A DNA stretch of 64,000 nucleotides from Streptomyces peucetius (GTDB taxonomy: Bacteria > Actinomycetota > Actinomycetes > Streptomycetales > Streptomycetaceae). Below are positions 1 through 9,270 of this stretch, in pieces. The DNA lies in contig NZ_CP107567.1 of assembly GCF_025854275.1 (NCBI RefSeq), positions 6,820,001 to 6,884,000 of the forward strand, in the 5' to 3' direction. Each line of letters begins with the position of its first letter. The first letter of the stretch is position 1. The notes beneath the pieces were generated by a model. That model was not told the DNA's origin and searched no databases. It was given only the letters and a program-made list of their open reading frames with translations. The position numbers and the translations under genes were made by a program.

Positions 1-1
1 G

Positions 2-3000
2 CTCGACATCGACTTCGACGCCCGGGTCCACGAGGGGCTGAAGCGTCTCGCCCGCGAGACCGGCGCCTCCATGTTCATGGTGGTGCACGCGGCCGTCGCC
101 GCCCTGCTCCACCGCATGGGCGCCGGCACGGACATCCCGCTCGGCTCGCCCATCGCCGGCCGGAGCGACGAGGCGCTGGACGAGCTGGTCGGCTTCTTCG
201 TCAACACCCTGGTGCTGCGCACCGATGTCAGCGGCGACCCCAGCTTCACCGAGCTGCTCGCCCGGGTCCGCGAGACCGACCTGGCGGCGTTCTCCCACGC
301 CGACGTGCCGTTCGAGTCCGTCGTCGAGAAGCTCAACCCGACGCGCTCCCTCTCCCGGAACCCGCTGTTCCAGGTGATGGTCGGCTACCACGCCCGCACC
401 GGCGCCGAGTTGCAACTCCCCGGCCTCGGGCTGGAGTACGTGCCGTTCCGGATCCGCTCAGCGAAGTTCGACCTCGTGTTCAGCTTCACCGAGCACACCC
501 CGGACGACGGCGGCACCGGCTCGCTGAACTGCCGTCTGGAGTTCGCCACCGAACTGTTCGACGAGGAGACCGCGGAGCGGCTCGGCGACCGGCTCCGCAG
601 GCTGGTCGCGGCGCTCGTCGCCGCCCCGCGACAGCCCCTGTCGCAGGCGGAGATCCTCGCCGACGACGAACGGCGGCTGGTCCTGGAGGGATTCAACGGC
701 GCTGCGCGCGAGGTGGACGAGGAGTCGTTCCCGGCCCTGTTCGCGCGGCGGCTCGCCGAGCGGCCCGACGCGGTCGCCGTCGTCGACCGCTCCCGCTCGG
801 TGACGTACGCGCAGCTCGACGCCCGTGCCAACCGCATCGCCCGGCTGCTCGCCGCGCGCGGTGTCGGTGCGGAGAGCGTGGTCGGCGTGGCCGTGCCCCG
901 GTCGGCGGACATGATCGCCACGGTGGTCGCCGCGCTGAAGCTGGGCGCCGCGTTCCTGCCGCTCGACCTGGTCCACCCCGGCGACCGCCTCACCTACATG
1001 ATCGAGGACTCGGCGGCGGCCCTCGTGGTCGGCACCGAACCGGTCGCGGGGAAGATCCCCGACGTGGCGGGCGTCCCCGTGCTCCTCCTCGACGCCCCGG
1101 ACACGGCAGCCGAGTCGGACGCGCTGTCCGACGCGCCCCTCGGCGTCGCCCCGATCGCCCTGGACCAGGCCGCGTACGTGATCTACACGTCCGGCTCGAC
1201 CGGCCGGCCGAAGGGTGTGGTCGTGCCCCACGAGGGCATCTCCAGCCTCGTCGCCACGGCCGTCGACCGGATGGGCCTGGAACGCGACAGCCGGGTGCTC
1301 CAGTTCGCGTCGATCGGCTTCGACGTCTTCGCCTTCGAGCTGTCGATGGCCCTGTGCCACGGAGGCCGGCTCGTCCTCATCACCGACGAGGCCCGCGTCG
1401 CCGGACCGGCGCTCACCGACTTCCTCGCGGACCAGCGGATCACGCACATGATCCTGCCTCCGTCCCTGGTGTCGGCGCTGCCGCCCGGCTGCGAACTGCC
1501 CGAGGGGTCGACCGTCCTGGTCGGCACCGAGACCGTGCCGCCGGACCTGTTCGAGCGGTTCGGCGCCACGGCCCACCTGATCTGCGCCTACGGCCTCACC
1601 GAGGCGACGGTCAACTCCACGCTGTGGCCCGCCCGCGAGCACGGCGGCAGCCCGTCCGGCCGGGTCCCCATCGGCCGGCCCGACCCCAACACGCGCTGCT
1701 ACGTGCTCGACGACCGTCTGCGGCCCGTCCCGCCCGGTGTGGTGGGCGAGCTGTACGTCTCCGGGCGCGGCCTCGCCCGCGGCTACCTCGGCAAGGCGGG
1801 TCTGACCTCGGAACGGTTCGTCGCCGACCCGTTCGGGGAGCCCGGCAGCCGGATGTACCGGACCGGTGACCGGGCCCGCTGGCGCCGGGACGGCAACCTC
1901 GACTTCCTCGGCCGGGTCGACACCCAGGTCAAGGTGCGGGGCTTCCGGATCGAACTCGGCGAGATCGAGGCGGCGCTCGGCGGACACCCGTCGGTCGCCC
2001 AGGCCGCCGTACTGCCCGACCGCGACGGCGACATCGTCCGCCTGATCGGCTACGCGGTGCCCGAGGCCGGTGAACTCGACCCGCAGCAGCTGCGCGCCCA
2101 TGTGGCCGGGCTGCTGCCCGAGTACATGGTCCCGGCGCTCGTGGTGCCGCTGGGCGGGCCGCTGCCGCTCACGCCCAACGGCAAGCTGGACCGCAAGGCG
2201 CTGCCCGCGCCGGACTGGTCGGCGATGACCGGCGACGCCCGCCCGGCCACCGAGACGCAGGCCCGGCTCGCCGAACTGTTCTGCGAGATCCTCAAGCTGG
2301 ACGGCGTCGGCGTGCACGACAACTTCTTCGCGCTCGGCGGCCACTCCATGGCCTCGATGAGGCTCCTGGGCCGTATCCGCACCGAGTTCGGGGTCGAACT
2401 GAGCATCAGGGACGTCTTCGACGCGCTCACGGTGGCCGGCATCGCCGGCAAGCTGGAGGGCGCGGCCGCCGCCCGTCCCGCGCTGCGCCCCGCCCAGGAG
2501 CGCGACGAGCCGCTGCCGGTCGCGCCCGTCCAGCGCCCGCAGTGGGAGTCGTACCACCGGAGCCCCGGTTTCGACCACGCGCTCGTCCTGCGCTCCACGG
2601 GCGGGATCGACGAGGACGCGCTCTCCGCCGCCCTCGCCGATGTGGTGGCCCGGCACGAGCCGCTGCGCACAGCGTTCACCGAGCGCAGCGGCGCGGCGTT
2701 CCAGCGGCCGGCCCAGGCCCCGGCGCTCGCCGTGGAGTCGTGCGCCGGCCTCGACGCCCGCCTGGCCGAACTCGCCGCTGAGGCACCGGACCTGGAGACG
2801 GAGGCACCGCTGCGGGCGCGCCTGCTCACCGGCCCCGACGGCAGCCAGGCACTGCTGCTGACCATGCACTACCTCGCGGTGGACGAATGGTCGGTGGTCC
2901 CGCTGTTCCGCGACCTCACCGCGGCCTACGCGGCCCGTACCGAGGGCCGGGCACCGGCCTGGGAGCCGCTGCCGGTCACCTACGCGGACTACACCCGCTG

Positions 3001-3817
3001 GGCGCACGAGGTCCTGGGCGACCTCACCGATCCGGACAGCCGGGGCGGGCAGCAGCTCGCCTACTGGCGCCGGACGCTGGGGGACGTACCCGCGAAGCTG
3101 GCGCTTCCGGCGGACGGCCCGCGCCCGGCGGCCTCCGACGGGTCCGGCCGAGCCGCCGACCATGTCGGGTTCGTCCTCGACGAGGAGCTGCACGCGGCCG
3201 TGGACGGGCTCGCCCGCGCCACCGGCACCAGCATGTTCATGGTGCTGCACTCGGCCCTGGCAGCCCTGCTCACCGCCCACGGCGCCGGCACCGACCTGCC
3301 CATCGGTACGATGGTCGCCGGCCGCACCGACGACCAGCTCGCCGACCTGGTCGGCTGCTTCCTCAACACGGTCGTCCTGCGCACCGACACGGCGGGCGAC
3401 CCGACCTTCGCGGAGCTGCTGACCCGGGTGCGGGAGACCACGCTGAGCGCCCTGGACCGGCAGGACGTCCCGTTCGACGAGGTTGCCCGGGCGACCGGTC
3501 TGCCGCCCGAGGGGCCGCAGGTCATGGTGGTCCACCACGAGCAGGCCGACCTGGAGCAGCTGGAAGGCGGTGTGGGCTCGCTGGAGGCCGTACCGACCGG
3601 CTCGGCTCGGGCGGACCTGACCCTCAGCTTCTACGAGCCGCGCGGGGAGGGCCCGGTGCACTGCGGGCTGATCCACGCGACCGACCTGCTGGGCACCGCC
3701 AAGGCGCGGCGGCTGGCCGACGAACTCCAGGCGCTGCTGCGCACCGTGGCGGCCGATCCTGAGCGGCCGCTCTCCGAGCTGTTCACCGTACCGTCCAAAA
3801 GGAGTGACAACGCATGA
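2..3817 (+). CDS. Non-ribosomal peptide synthetase, C-terminal part (partial C-A-T-C)
   Basis: The 5' end lies outside the window; the open frame runs from base 2. Domains in order, numbered from the Met at 71: the end of a condensation domain (to about 195), an adenylation domain (about 215-715, with [27 protein letters not shown] and NGKLDRKAL), a carrier domain (LGGHSM, serine codon near 2346) and a second condensation domain (about 835-1240). There is no thioesterase. Hand alignment to GrsA gives pocket residues of roughly D-V-F-I-L-G-A-V-N-K, which I do not assign to a substrate. The last condensation domain has HYLAVDE where HHxxxDG is expected, so its catalytic second His is Tyr. The gene overlaps mbtH by 4 bp. 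The neighbours (iron-regulated transport, isochorismatase, PPTase) indicate siderophore assembly. Confidence 0.93.
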   Translation, partial: LDIDFDARVHEGLKRLARETGASMFMVVHAAVAALLHRMGAGTDIPLGSPIAGRSDEALDELVGFFVNTLVLRTDVSGDPSFTELLARVRETDLAAFSHADVPFESVVEKLNPTRSLSRNPLFQVMVGYHARTGAELQLPGLGLEYVPFRIRSAKFDLVFSFTEHTPDDGGTGSLNCRLEFATELFDEETAERLGDRLRRLVAALVAAPRQPLSQAEILADDERRLVLEGFNGAAREVDEESFPALFARRLAERPDAVAVVDRSRSVTYAQLDARANRIARLLAARGVGAESVVGVAVPRSADMIATVVAALKLGAAFLPLDLVHPGDRLTYMIEDSAAALVVGTEPVAGKIPDVAGVPVLLLDAPDTAAESDALSDAPLGVAPIALDQAAYVIYTSGSTGRPKGVVVPHEGISSLVATAVDRMGLERDSRVLQFASIGFDVFAFELSMALCHGGRLVLITDEARVAGPALTDFLADQRITHMILPPSLVSALPPGCELPEGSTVLVGTETVPPDLFERFGATAHLICAYGLTEATVNSTLWPAREHGGSPSGRVPIGRPDPNTRCYVLDDRLRPVPPGVVGELYVSGRGLARGYLGKAGLTSERFVADPFGEPGSRMYRTGDRARWRRDGNLDFLGRVDTQVKVRGFRIELGEIEAALGGHPSVAQAAVLPDRDGDIVRLIGYAVPEAGELDPQQLRAHVAGLLPEYMVPALVVPLGGPLPLTPNGKLDRKALPAPDWSAMTGDARPATETQARLAELFCEILKLDGVGVHDNFFALGGHSMASMRLLGRIRTEFGVELSIRDVFDALTVAGIAGKLEGAAAARPALRPAQERDEPLPVAPVQRPQWESYHRSPGFDHALVLRSTGGIDEDALSAALADVVARHEPLRTAFTERSGAAFQRPAQAPALAVESCAGLDARLAELAAEAPDLETEAPLRARLLTGPDGSQALLLTMHYLAVDEWSVVPLFRDLTAAYAARTEGRAPAWEPLPVTYADYTRWAHEVLGDLTDPDSRGGQQLAYWRRTLGDVPAKLALPADGPRPAASDGSGRAADHVGFVLDEELHAAVDGLARATGTSMFMVLHSALAALLTAHGAGTDLPIGTMVAGRTDDQLADLVGCFLNTVVLRTDTAGDPTFAELLTRVRETTLSALDRQDVPFDEVARATGLPPEGPQVMVVHHEQADLEQLEGGVGSLEAVPTGSARADLTLSFYEPRGEGPVHCGLIHATDLLGTAKARRLADELQALLRTVAADPERPLSELFTVPSKRSDNA

Positions 3818-4023
3818 GCACCAACCCGTTCGAGGACCCGCAGGGCACCTTCCTGGTCCTGGTCAACGACGAGAACCAGCACTCGCTGTGGCCGTCCTTC
3901 GCCGAGGTGCCGGCCGGGTGGCGGACCGCCTTCGGCCCGGACACCCGTGAGACGTGCCTCGCCCACGTGGAGTCGAACTGGACAGACCTGCGCCCGGCGA
4001 GCCTCGTCGCCCGGCAGGGCTGA
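3814..4023 (+). CDS. MbtH-family NRPS accessory protein
   Basis: This 69-residue protein is the usual MbtH length. It has the family hallmarks [20 protein letters not shown] and [13 protein letters not shown] near the start and a conserved tryptophan in ESNWTDLRP near the end. MbtH proteins bind the N-terminal subdomain of NRPS adenylation domains and aid their folding and activity. Its ATG overlaps the NRPS stop codon (ATGA), so it is translationally coupled to the synthetase it most likely serves. It is the last gene of the NRPS operon; the riboswitch and B12 transporter that follow form a separate unit. Confidence 0.97.
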   Translation: MSTNPFEDPQGTFLVLVNDENQHSLWPSFAEVPAGWRTAFGPDTRETCLAHVESNWTDLRPASLVARQG

Positions 4024-4164
4024 CGCGGGCCCGCCGTGCGGCCACCCCGCGGTGAGGAGCGATCCCGCCGCGGGGCGGCGGCGTTCGCACGCGCCGTCGA
4101 CCGTCCCGGGCGGGAGGCCAGGCCGCTCCCCGGCCGACTCGCGGGGCGCTGTGGTAGCTTGCGC

Positions 4165-4345
4165 AAGCCAGTCGCACTCCGTACGAGGACGTACGTGAGT
4201 CAGGGAATCCGGTGCGAATCCGGAACTGACGCGCAGCGGTGAGGGTGACGGGCGGGCACACAGCCACTGGACCACGGGAACAGGTCCGGGAAGGCGCCTC
4301 GTCCGGGAGACCCCGAGTCCGAAGACCTGCTGGCGGACCGTACGA
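4165..4345 (+). promoter_or_regulatory. Cobalamin (AdoCbl-class) riboswitch
   Basis: The stretch has the ordered conserved blocks of the cobalamin aptamer: CAGGGAATCCGGTGCGAATC at 4201, a B12-box-like GCGCAGCGGTGAGG at 4231, GCCACTGG at 4263, and a closing GAGTCCGAAGACCTGC at 4315. A short GGGCC/GGCCC hairpin lies between the aptamer and the GTG start at 4387, and the likely ribosome site (GAGGA) sits within about 13 bases of that start. This fits translational control of the downstream operon, as is usual for actinobacterial B12 switches. It implies that the btuFCD genes respond to cobalamin and not to iron. The exact 5' boundary is uncertain by about 15 bases. Confidence 0.9.
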
Positions 4346-4386
4346 ACGGGCCTCGCGCAAGGGCCCTCGACGCTGAGGAATCCGCT

Positions 4387-5424
4387 GTGCCCATCACGCA
4401 CGCCAAGACCCTGTCCACCCTGCTCCTGTGCGGGGCCCTGCTGCTGACCTCCGGGTGCGGCACGGGCACGTCCGGCCCATCGGCGTCGGCGCCCTCCACC
4501 GAGTCCCGAGTGATCGACAACTGCGGGCGGAAGGTGTCCTTCGCGGGTGACGGGCCGCGGCGCGCGGTCTCGCTGAACCAGGGGACCACCGAGATCATGC
4601 TCTCCCTCGGCCTCGCCGACCGGATGGCGGGCACCGCCATGTGGACGGACCCCGTGATGAAGGGGCTGGAGAAGGCCAACGCCGGCGTTGAGCGGCTGGC
4701 GGAGAACAACCCGTCCTTCGAGAAGGTGCTCGACACCGAACCCGACTTCGTCGCCGCCTCGTTCGCGTCCACCCTGGGCAAGGGCGGTGTGGCCACGCGG
4801 GAGCAGTTCGAGCAGCTGGGCGTGCCCACCTACCTCTCCCCGTCGGACTGCCAGGGCAAGGACAACAGCGGCGACGGCGACGGTGTCCGCACCGCACCAC
4901 TGAGCGTGGACACGGTCTACGGCGAGGTGCGCGACCTGGCCCGCGTCTTCGGCGTCGAGGAACGCGGCGAGGAACTGGTCGGCCGGCTCCAGGCACGGGT
5001 GGAGAAGGCGACGGCGGGCCTCGACGCCTCGGACGTCACCCTCCTGTACTGGTTCGCCAACTCCGAATCCCCCTATATGGCGGGATGCTGCGGCGCTCCC
5101 GGCATCATCACCCGAGAACTCGGCGCGAAGAACGTCTTCGACGACACCACGGAGGAATGGCCGCAGATCAACTGGGAAACCGTCGCCGACCGCAACCCCG
5201 ACGTCCTCGTGATCGGCGACCTCACCCGGAAGTCGCAGACCGCGGAGAGCGCCGCGAAGAAGATCGCTTTCCTGGAGTCCGACCCGGTCACCCGGAACAT
5301 GGACGCGGTACGAAACAAGCGGTACGTCCTGCTCAGCGGCCAGGCCATGAATCCGACGATCCGCACCGTCGAGGGCGTCGAGCAGGTCGCCGCCGCCCTG
5401 CGCGCGCACGGCAGGACGAAGTGA
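4387..5424 (+). CDS. Cobalamin ABC transporter, substrate-binding lipoprotein (BtuF-like)
   Basis: 345 residues with GTG start; GAGGA lies 9 bases upstream. The N-terminus is a lipoprotein signal (LLLCGALLLTSGC), so the mature protein is anchored outside the membrane. The rest is a helical-backbone binding-protein fold (BtuF/FepB type), with the usual opening IDNCGRKVSF and RAVSLNQGTTEIMLSLG. This family serves ferric siderophores, haem or vitamin B12. The cobalamin riboswitch directly upstream decides for B12 or a related corrinoid. It is the first gene of a three-gene operon and its stop codon overlaps the next start (GTGA). Confidence 0.88.
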   Translation: MPITHAKTLSTLLLCGALLLTSGCGTGTSGPSASAPSTESRVIDNCGRKVSFAGDGPRRAVSLNQGTTEIMLSLGLADRMAGTAMWTDPVMKGLEKANAGVERLAENNPSFEKVLDTEPDFVAASFASTLGKGGVATREQFEQLGVPTYLSPSDCQGKDNSGDGDGVRTAPLSVDTVYGEVRDLARVFGVEERGEELVGRLQARVEKATAGLDASDVTLLYWFANSESPYMAGCCGAPGIITRELGAKNVFDDTTEEWPQINWETVADRNPDVLVIGDLTRKSQTAESAAKKIAFLESDPVTRNMDAVRNKRYVLLSGQAMNPTIRTVEGVEQVAAALRAHGRTK

Positions 5425-6434
5425 CGGCGACCCTGTCGCGCACGGCGGTGGGGCTCGTGATCCTCGTCCTGTCCGTCGCCCTCGCCATCACCGTCGGCCC
5501 GGCGGACATCGGCATCGTCGACGTCTGGTCCGCCGTAGCCTCCCATCTCGGCGGGGACGCCTCCGGCCTCACCCCGATCCGCGACGGGATCGTGTGGAAC
5601 CTCCGGCTGCCCCGCACGCTGCTGGCAGCGGTGTGCGGGGCCGGACTCGCCGTGTGCGGCGCGGTGATGCAGTCCCTGCTGCGCAATCCGCTCGCGGATC
5701 CCTTCGTCCTCGGAGTCTCCTCCGGGGCCTCGACCGGAGCCGTCGTCGTGGTGGTCCTCGGCGTGGGCGGGGGAGCGCTCTCGATCTCCGGGGGCGCCTT
5801 CGTCGGCGCCGTGGTCTCCTTCGCGCTGATGCTGGTGCTGAGCCACACGCTCGGCGGCACCACCGACCGGGTGGTGCTCTCGGGTGTCGCTGCGATGCAA
5901 CTGTTCTCCGCGCTGACCTCCTTCGTCGTGGTCACCTCCGCCGATGCCGAGACCACTCGGGGCGTGCTCTTCTGGCTGCTCGGCTCGCTCAGCGGCGCGG
6001 GCTGGGCCGACGTACGGCTCTGCCTCGTGGCCCTCGCGCTCTGTCTCGTCGTGTGCCTGGGACACGGCCGCACCCTCGACGCGTTCGCCTTCGGGCAGGA
6101 CGCGGCGGCGACGCTGGGCGTGAACGTGGCCCGTACCCGGCTGGTGCTGCTGACCGTCACGGCGCTGCTCACGGCCGCTCTGGTCAGCTCGGCGGGCGCC
6201 ATCGGCTTCGTCGGGCTCGTCCTGCCCCATGCCGCCCGCGCCCTGGTGGGACCGGGCCACGGCAGGCTGCTGCCCGCCGCCGCGCTGGGCGGAGCCGTCT
6301 TCCTCGTGTGGATCGACACCTTCGCCCGTACCGTCCTGGAACCCCAGGAGGTGCCCGTGGGCGTCATGACCTCCCTGGTCGGCGTGCCCGCCTTCGTCCT
6401 CGTGCTCTACCGGGCCCGGAAGGCCACCTCATGA
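5421..6434 (+). CDS. Cobalamin ABC transporter permease (BtuC/FecCD family)
   Basis: 337 residues starting at the GTG that overlaps the upstream stop codon. The frame is open further upstream but that part is the shadow of the binding protein. It is a typical FecCD permease of about ten membrane helices, with LRLPRTLLAAVCGAGLAVCG, MQSLLRNPLADPFVLGVSSG and a late IGFVGLVLPHAAR segment. Two copies normally form the translocation channel. It works with the flanking lipoprotein and ATPase and is under the same riboswitch, so corrinoid uptake is the best inference. The family alone would not exclude an iron siderophore. Confidence 0.9.
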   Translation: MTATLSRTAVGLVILVLSVALAITVGPADIGIVDVWSAVASHLGGDASGLTPIRDGIVWNLRLPRTLLAAVCGAGLAVCGAVMQSLLRNPLADPFVLGVSSGASTGAVVVVVLGVGGGALSISGGAFVGAVVSFALMLVLSHTLGGTTDRVVLSGVAAMQLFSALTSFVVVTSADAETTRGVLFWLLGSLSGAGWADVRLCLVALALCLVVCLGHGRTLDAFAFGQDAAATLGVNVARTRLVLLTVTALLTAALVSSAGAIGFVGLVLPHAARALVGPGHGRLLPAAALGGAVFLVWIDTFARTVLEPQEVPVGVMTSLVGVPAFVLVLYRARKATS

Positions 6435-7207
6435 CACTCGAAGCGGACCGCGTCTCACGCACGGCCGACGGCCGGCTGATCCTCGACGGCGTCAGCCTCG
6501 GCCTGCGCCCCGGCGCCGTGACCGGGCTCCTGGGGCCGAACGGATCCGGGAAGTCCACACTGTTGCGTCTGCTCGCCGGGGTCCTCGCTCCGGCCTCGGG
6601 GGTCGTCACCCTGGACGGCGATCCGCTGCACGGGCTGCACCGCCGGGACGTGGCCCGTCGCGTGGCCGTGGTCGAGCAGCAGGCGGACACCCTCGTCGAG
6701 CTGACCGTCGCCGACGTCGTACGCCTGGGGCGCATCCCGCACCGGCGCGCCTGGGCGCCCGCCGCGCCGGGGGAGGAGAAGGCCGTTCAGGCCGCGCTCG
6801 AGCGCACCGGTCTGGCCGATCGCGCCGGGCAGCCGTGGCGCACCCTGTCCGGAGGCGAGCGCCAACGCGTCCAGATAGCCCGCGCTCTCGCGCAGGAACC
6901 GCGCGAACTGCTCCTCGACGAGCCGACCAACCATCTCGACATCCAGCACCAGTTGGACCTGCTGGAGCTGGTCGCCGAGCTCCCCGTGACCTGCCTCGTC
7001 GCCCTGCACGACCTCAACCTCGCCGCGATGTACTGCGATCACGTCGTCCTGCTCGACCGTGGGCGGCTGGTGGCCCAGGGCACCCCGTGGGAGGTGCTGA
7101 CCGAGGGCCGGATCGCCGACGTCTACGGCGTGCGGGCCGTGGTCGGCGACCCGGACGCGAACGGCCGCCCGCACATCCGGGTGGTGGGCATCGGCGCCCG
7201 TAGGTGA
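6431..7207 (+). CDS. Cobalamin ABC transporter ATP-binding protein (BtuD-like)
   Basis: 258 residues, ATG overlapping the permease stop (ATGA). The protein is a complete nucleotide-binding domain of the FecE/BtuD class: Walker A GPNGSGKSTLL, signature LSGGERQRVQIARAL, Walker B ELLLDEPTNHLD and a switch His in VALHDLNLA. It energises the channel encoded just upstream. The operon ends at a perfect 10-bp inverted repeat behind the stop codon, convergent with the exporter pair. Confidence 0.92.
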   Translation: MTLEADRVSRTADGRLILDGVSLGLRPGAVTGLLGPNGSGKSTLLRLLAGVLAPASGVVTLDGDPLHGLHRRDVARRVAVVEQQADTLVELTVADVVRLGRIPHRRAWAPAAPGEEKAVQAALERTGLADRAGQPWRTLSGGERQRVQIARALAQEPRELLLDEPTNHLDIQHQLDLLELVAELPVTCLVALHDLNLAAMYCDHVVLLDRGRLVAQGTPWEVLTEGRIADVYGVRAVVGDPDANGRPHIRVVGIGARR

Positions 7208-7219
7208 GACCGCACGCGG

Positions 7220-7259
7220 CGTCCCGGCAGCGCGCCGACGGGGCTTCGGTGCCGGGACG
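7220..7259. terminator. Inverted repeat between convergent operons
   Basis: CGTCCCGGCA at 7220 pairs perfectly with TGCCGGGACG ending at 7259 across a 20-base loop. It lies 13 bases after the btuD-like stop and about 50 bases from the stop of the convergent ABC exporter gene. It is well placed to end transcripts from both sides. There is no U-tract, as is common in Streptomyces. Confidence 0.55.
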
Positions 7260-7311
7260 GCAGGGTGCCCCGGTGCCGGGACGCCCCGTCGTCGCGTCCG
7301 CCGCGCGGTCG

Positions 7312-9270
7312 TCAGCCCGCCGGAGTGGCGGAGCCGACCGGGTCCAGGCCCTTCCCCGGCGCCTCGTCGTCCGCCGACTCCCGCCGGCTGTCCGACCACG
7401 CCTCCCACAGCGCGGCGTACCGCCCGCCCGCCGCGACGAGTTCGTCGTGCGTGCCGGTCTCGACGATCCGCCCCTGGTCGAGGACGACGACACGGTCCGC
7501 GGTCGCCGCCTGCGGGAGGCGGTGGGCGACCACCAGGCCCGTACGTCCCTCCAGGGCCCGCAGCGCGGCCTCCTCCAGGACGCGCGCACCCGCGCTGCCC
7601 GCGTCGGCGGTGGCCTCGTCCAGGATGGCGATCGGCGGGTCCGCGAGGACCAGCCGGGCCAGGGCCAGGTGCTGCGCCTGGGTCACCGTCAGCCGGTGCC
7701 CGCCCTCGCCGACGACCGTGGCCAGGCCGTCGGGCAAAGCGTCGGCCCACTCCAGTGCCCTGACGCGGGCCAGGGCGGCGCGCAGTTCCTCGTCCGTCGC
7801 CTCCGGCCGGGCCAGCCGCAGGTCCTCGGCCAGCGGTCCCGCGAACACGTGCACCTCCTGGCTGATGAGCGTCACCGCGCGCCGCACGCCGGCCGGGCCC
7901 AGCTCGCGGACGTCGACGCCGCCCAGGGCGATCGACCCGCTCCCCGGCGTGTGGACGCCGGCGATGACCTTGGCCAGCGTGGTCTTCCCGGCGCCGCTGG
8001 CCCCCACCAGGGCGACCCGCTCCCCGGTGCGCACCTCCAGGTCGACGTCCCGCAGCACGGGACGGCCGGCGACGTACTCGTGGCTGAGAGCGGTCACCTT
8101 GACCGCGCCGTCCACCGGAGCGCTCCCGCCCTTCTCAGCGCTCTCGGCCGGGAGGTTCGACACGCCGATGAGGCGGGCGAAGCTCGCGCCCGCCGACTGG
8201 GCGTCGTCGATGAGGAACAGCGTGGCGTTGATCGGGTTGAAGAGGCTGTGGAAGTACAGCGCCGCGGCGGTGGCCGTACCGATGCTGACCGAGCCGCTGT
8301 CGACCAGCAGGAAGCCGGTGCCGAGCATGGCGGCGAGGCCAATGAACTCGCCGAGGTTCAGCCGTGAGAAGAACCCGGTGACGATGTGGAGCCCGCGGAG
8401 CGCCAGGTCGCGTGCCGATGCCGAACGGCCCTCGAGGAGCGCCGCGTGGGTGCTGTTCAACCGGAAGGCGCTCACGGTCCGCACCCCGCCGATGCTGTCG
8501 AGCAACTGGTGCTGCAGGGCGCCGGTGGCGACGCGGTGTTCGGCGTACACGGGGGCGGCCCGGCGCAGGTACCAGCGTACGGACAGCACCTGGACGGGCA
8601 TCGCCAGCAGGGCGGCGAGCAGGAACCGCCAGTCCAGCACGGCGAGTCCGACCAGGGTCAGCACGATGGTGAGGGCGGAGCGGGTGAACTCCGGCAGTGC
8701 CTGACGCACCGACTTCGCGATCATGGACACATCGCTGGTGACCCGGGAGACCAGGTCTCCCGAGCCCGCCGCCTCGACGCGGTCGAGCGGCAGCCGGAGC
8801 GCGCGCTCGATGAACTGCTCGCGCACGGCGGCGAGTACGGTCTCTCCGAGCCGGGCCACGAGGGAACTGCCGATCGCGGCGGTGGCGCCGCGTGCCAGGG
8901 CCACGACGACGAGCAGGACCAGAGGCAGCGTCAGCGCCTGAGAGCCCCGCCGCTCCACCACCAGGTCGACGATGTGGCCGAGCAGGGGAGCGGTCAGCAG
9001 GCCGATCGCCGTCCCGGCGACAAGGACGGTTACGGCGGCGAACGTCAGGAGCCGGTGGCCGCGCAGCATGGCCCGGAACGCCGCCAGGCTCTCCGTGCCG
9101 GTCGCCGTCGGCAGGAGCGCGCGGTCCGTGGGGCGCGTGCCGGTTCCGCTCATGGACTCTTCCGTCTCTTCCGTCGTCTCTCGCGTGTCGGTCGCCCGCG
9201 GGTCCGCCTCGCGCGGGTCCGTCTCTCGCGTTTCTGTCTCTCCCGTGCGGTCTTCGTACAGGGACGTCAT
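7312..9270 (-). CDS. ABC exporter half-transporter, partner with intact Walker motifs
   Basis: 652 residues. After a Thr/Glu/Arg-rich hydrophilic leader of about 55 residues comes a six-helix type-IV exporter membrane domain (about 80-370) and a nucleotide-binding domain. Walker A (ALVGASGAGKTTLAKVIAG) and Walker B (AILDEATADAGS) are intact, but the LSGGQ signature has become LTVTQ. The upstream partner has the opposite defects, so the two should form a heterodimer with one working ATP site. The start overlaps the partner's stop (ATGA); a Met at 9153 could be an alternative start that drops the leader. An iron box precedes the pair. The likely role is export of the siderophore, or uptake in the IrtAB manner. 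Confidence 0.87.
   Translation of the reverse strand: MTSLYEDRTGETETRETDPREADPRATDTRETTEETEESMSGTGTRPTDRALLPTATGTESLAAFRAMLRGHRLLTFAAVTVLVAGTAIGLLTAPLLGHIVDLVVERRGSQALTLPLVLLVVVALARGATAAIGSSLVARLGETVLAAVREQFIERALRLPLDRVEAAGSGDLVSRVTSDVSMIAKSVRQALPEFTRSALTIVLTLVGLAVLDWRFLLAALLAMPVQVLSVRWYLRRAAPVYAEHRVATGALQHQLLDSIGGVRTVSAFRLNSTHAALLEGRSASARDLALRGLHIVTGFFSRLNLGEFIGLAAMLGTGFLLVDSGSVSIGTATAAALYFHSLFNPINATLFLIDDAQSAGASFARLIGVSNLPAESAEKGGSAPVDGAVKVTALSHEYVAGRPVLRDVDLEVRTGERVALVGASGAGKTTLAKVIAGVHTPGSGSIALGGVDVRELGPAGVRRAVTLISQEVHVFAGPLAEDLRLARPEATDEELRAALARVRALEWADALPDGLATVVGEGGHRLTVTQAQHLALARLVLADPPIAILDEATADAGSAGARVLEEAALRALEGRTGLVVAHRLPQAATADRVVVLDQGRIVETGTHDELVAAGGRYAALWEAWSDSRRESADDEAPGKGLDPVGSATPAG

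Noticed and set aside
458..3676. 1072-residue open frame on the minus strand across the NRPS
   Set aside because: It is the antisense shadow of the C-A-T-C protein: composition is Arg/Gly/Val-rich and no family motif occurs, while the plus strand has perfect domain motifs.
5085..5420. Extension of the BtuC-like frame into the binding-protein gene
   Set aside because: The extra N-terminus is Arg-rich shadow sequence; the GTG at 5421 overlapping the stop is the natural start.
4387..7207. Second ferric-siderophore importer
   Set aside because: Family alone would allow it, but the upstream element matches a cobalamin riboswitch and no iron box is present.
9150..9270. Repeat-rich leader (RETDPREADPRATDTRET) as a separate short gene
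   Set aside because: It is in frame with the exporter, starts in an ATGA overlap with the partner gene and lacks its own stop; it is a variable N-terminal tail.
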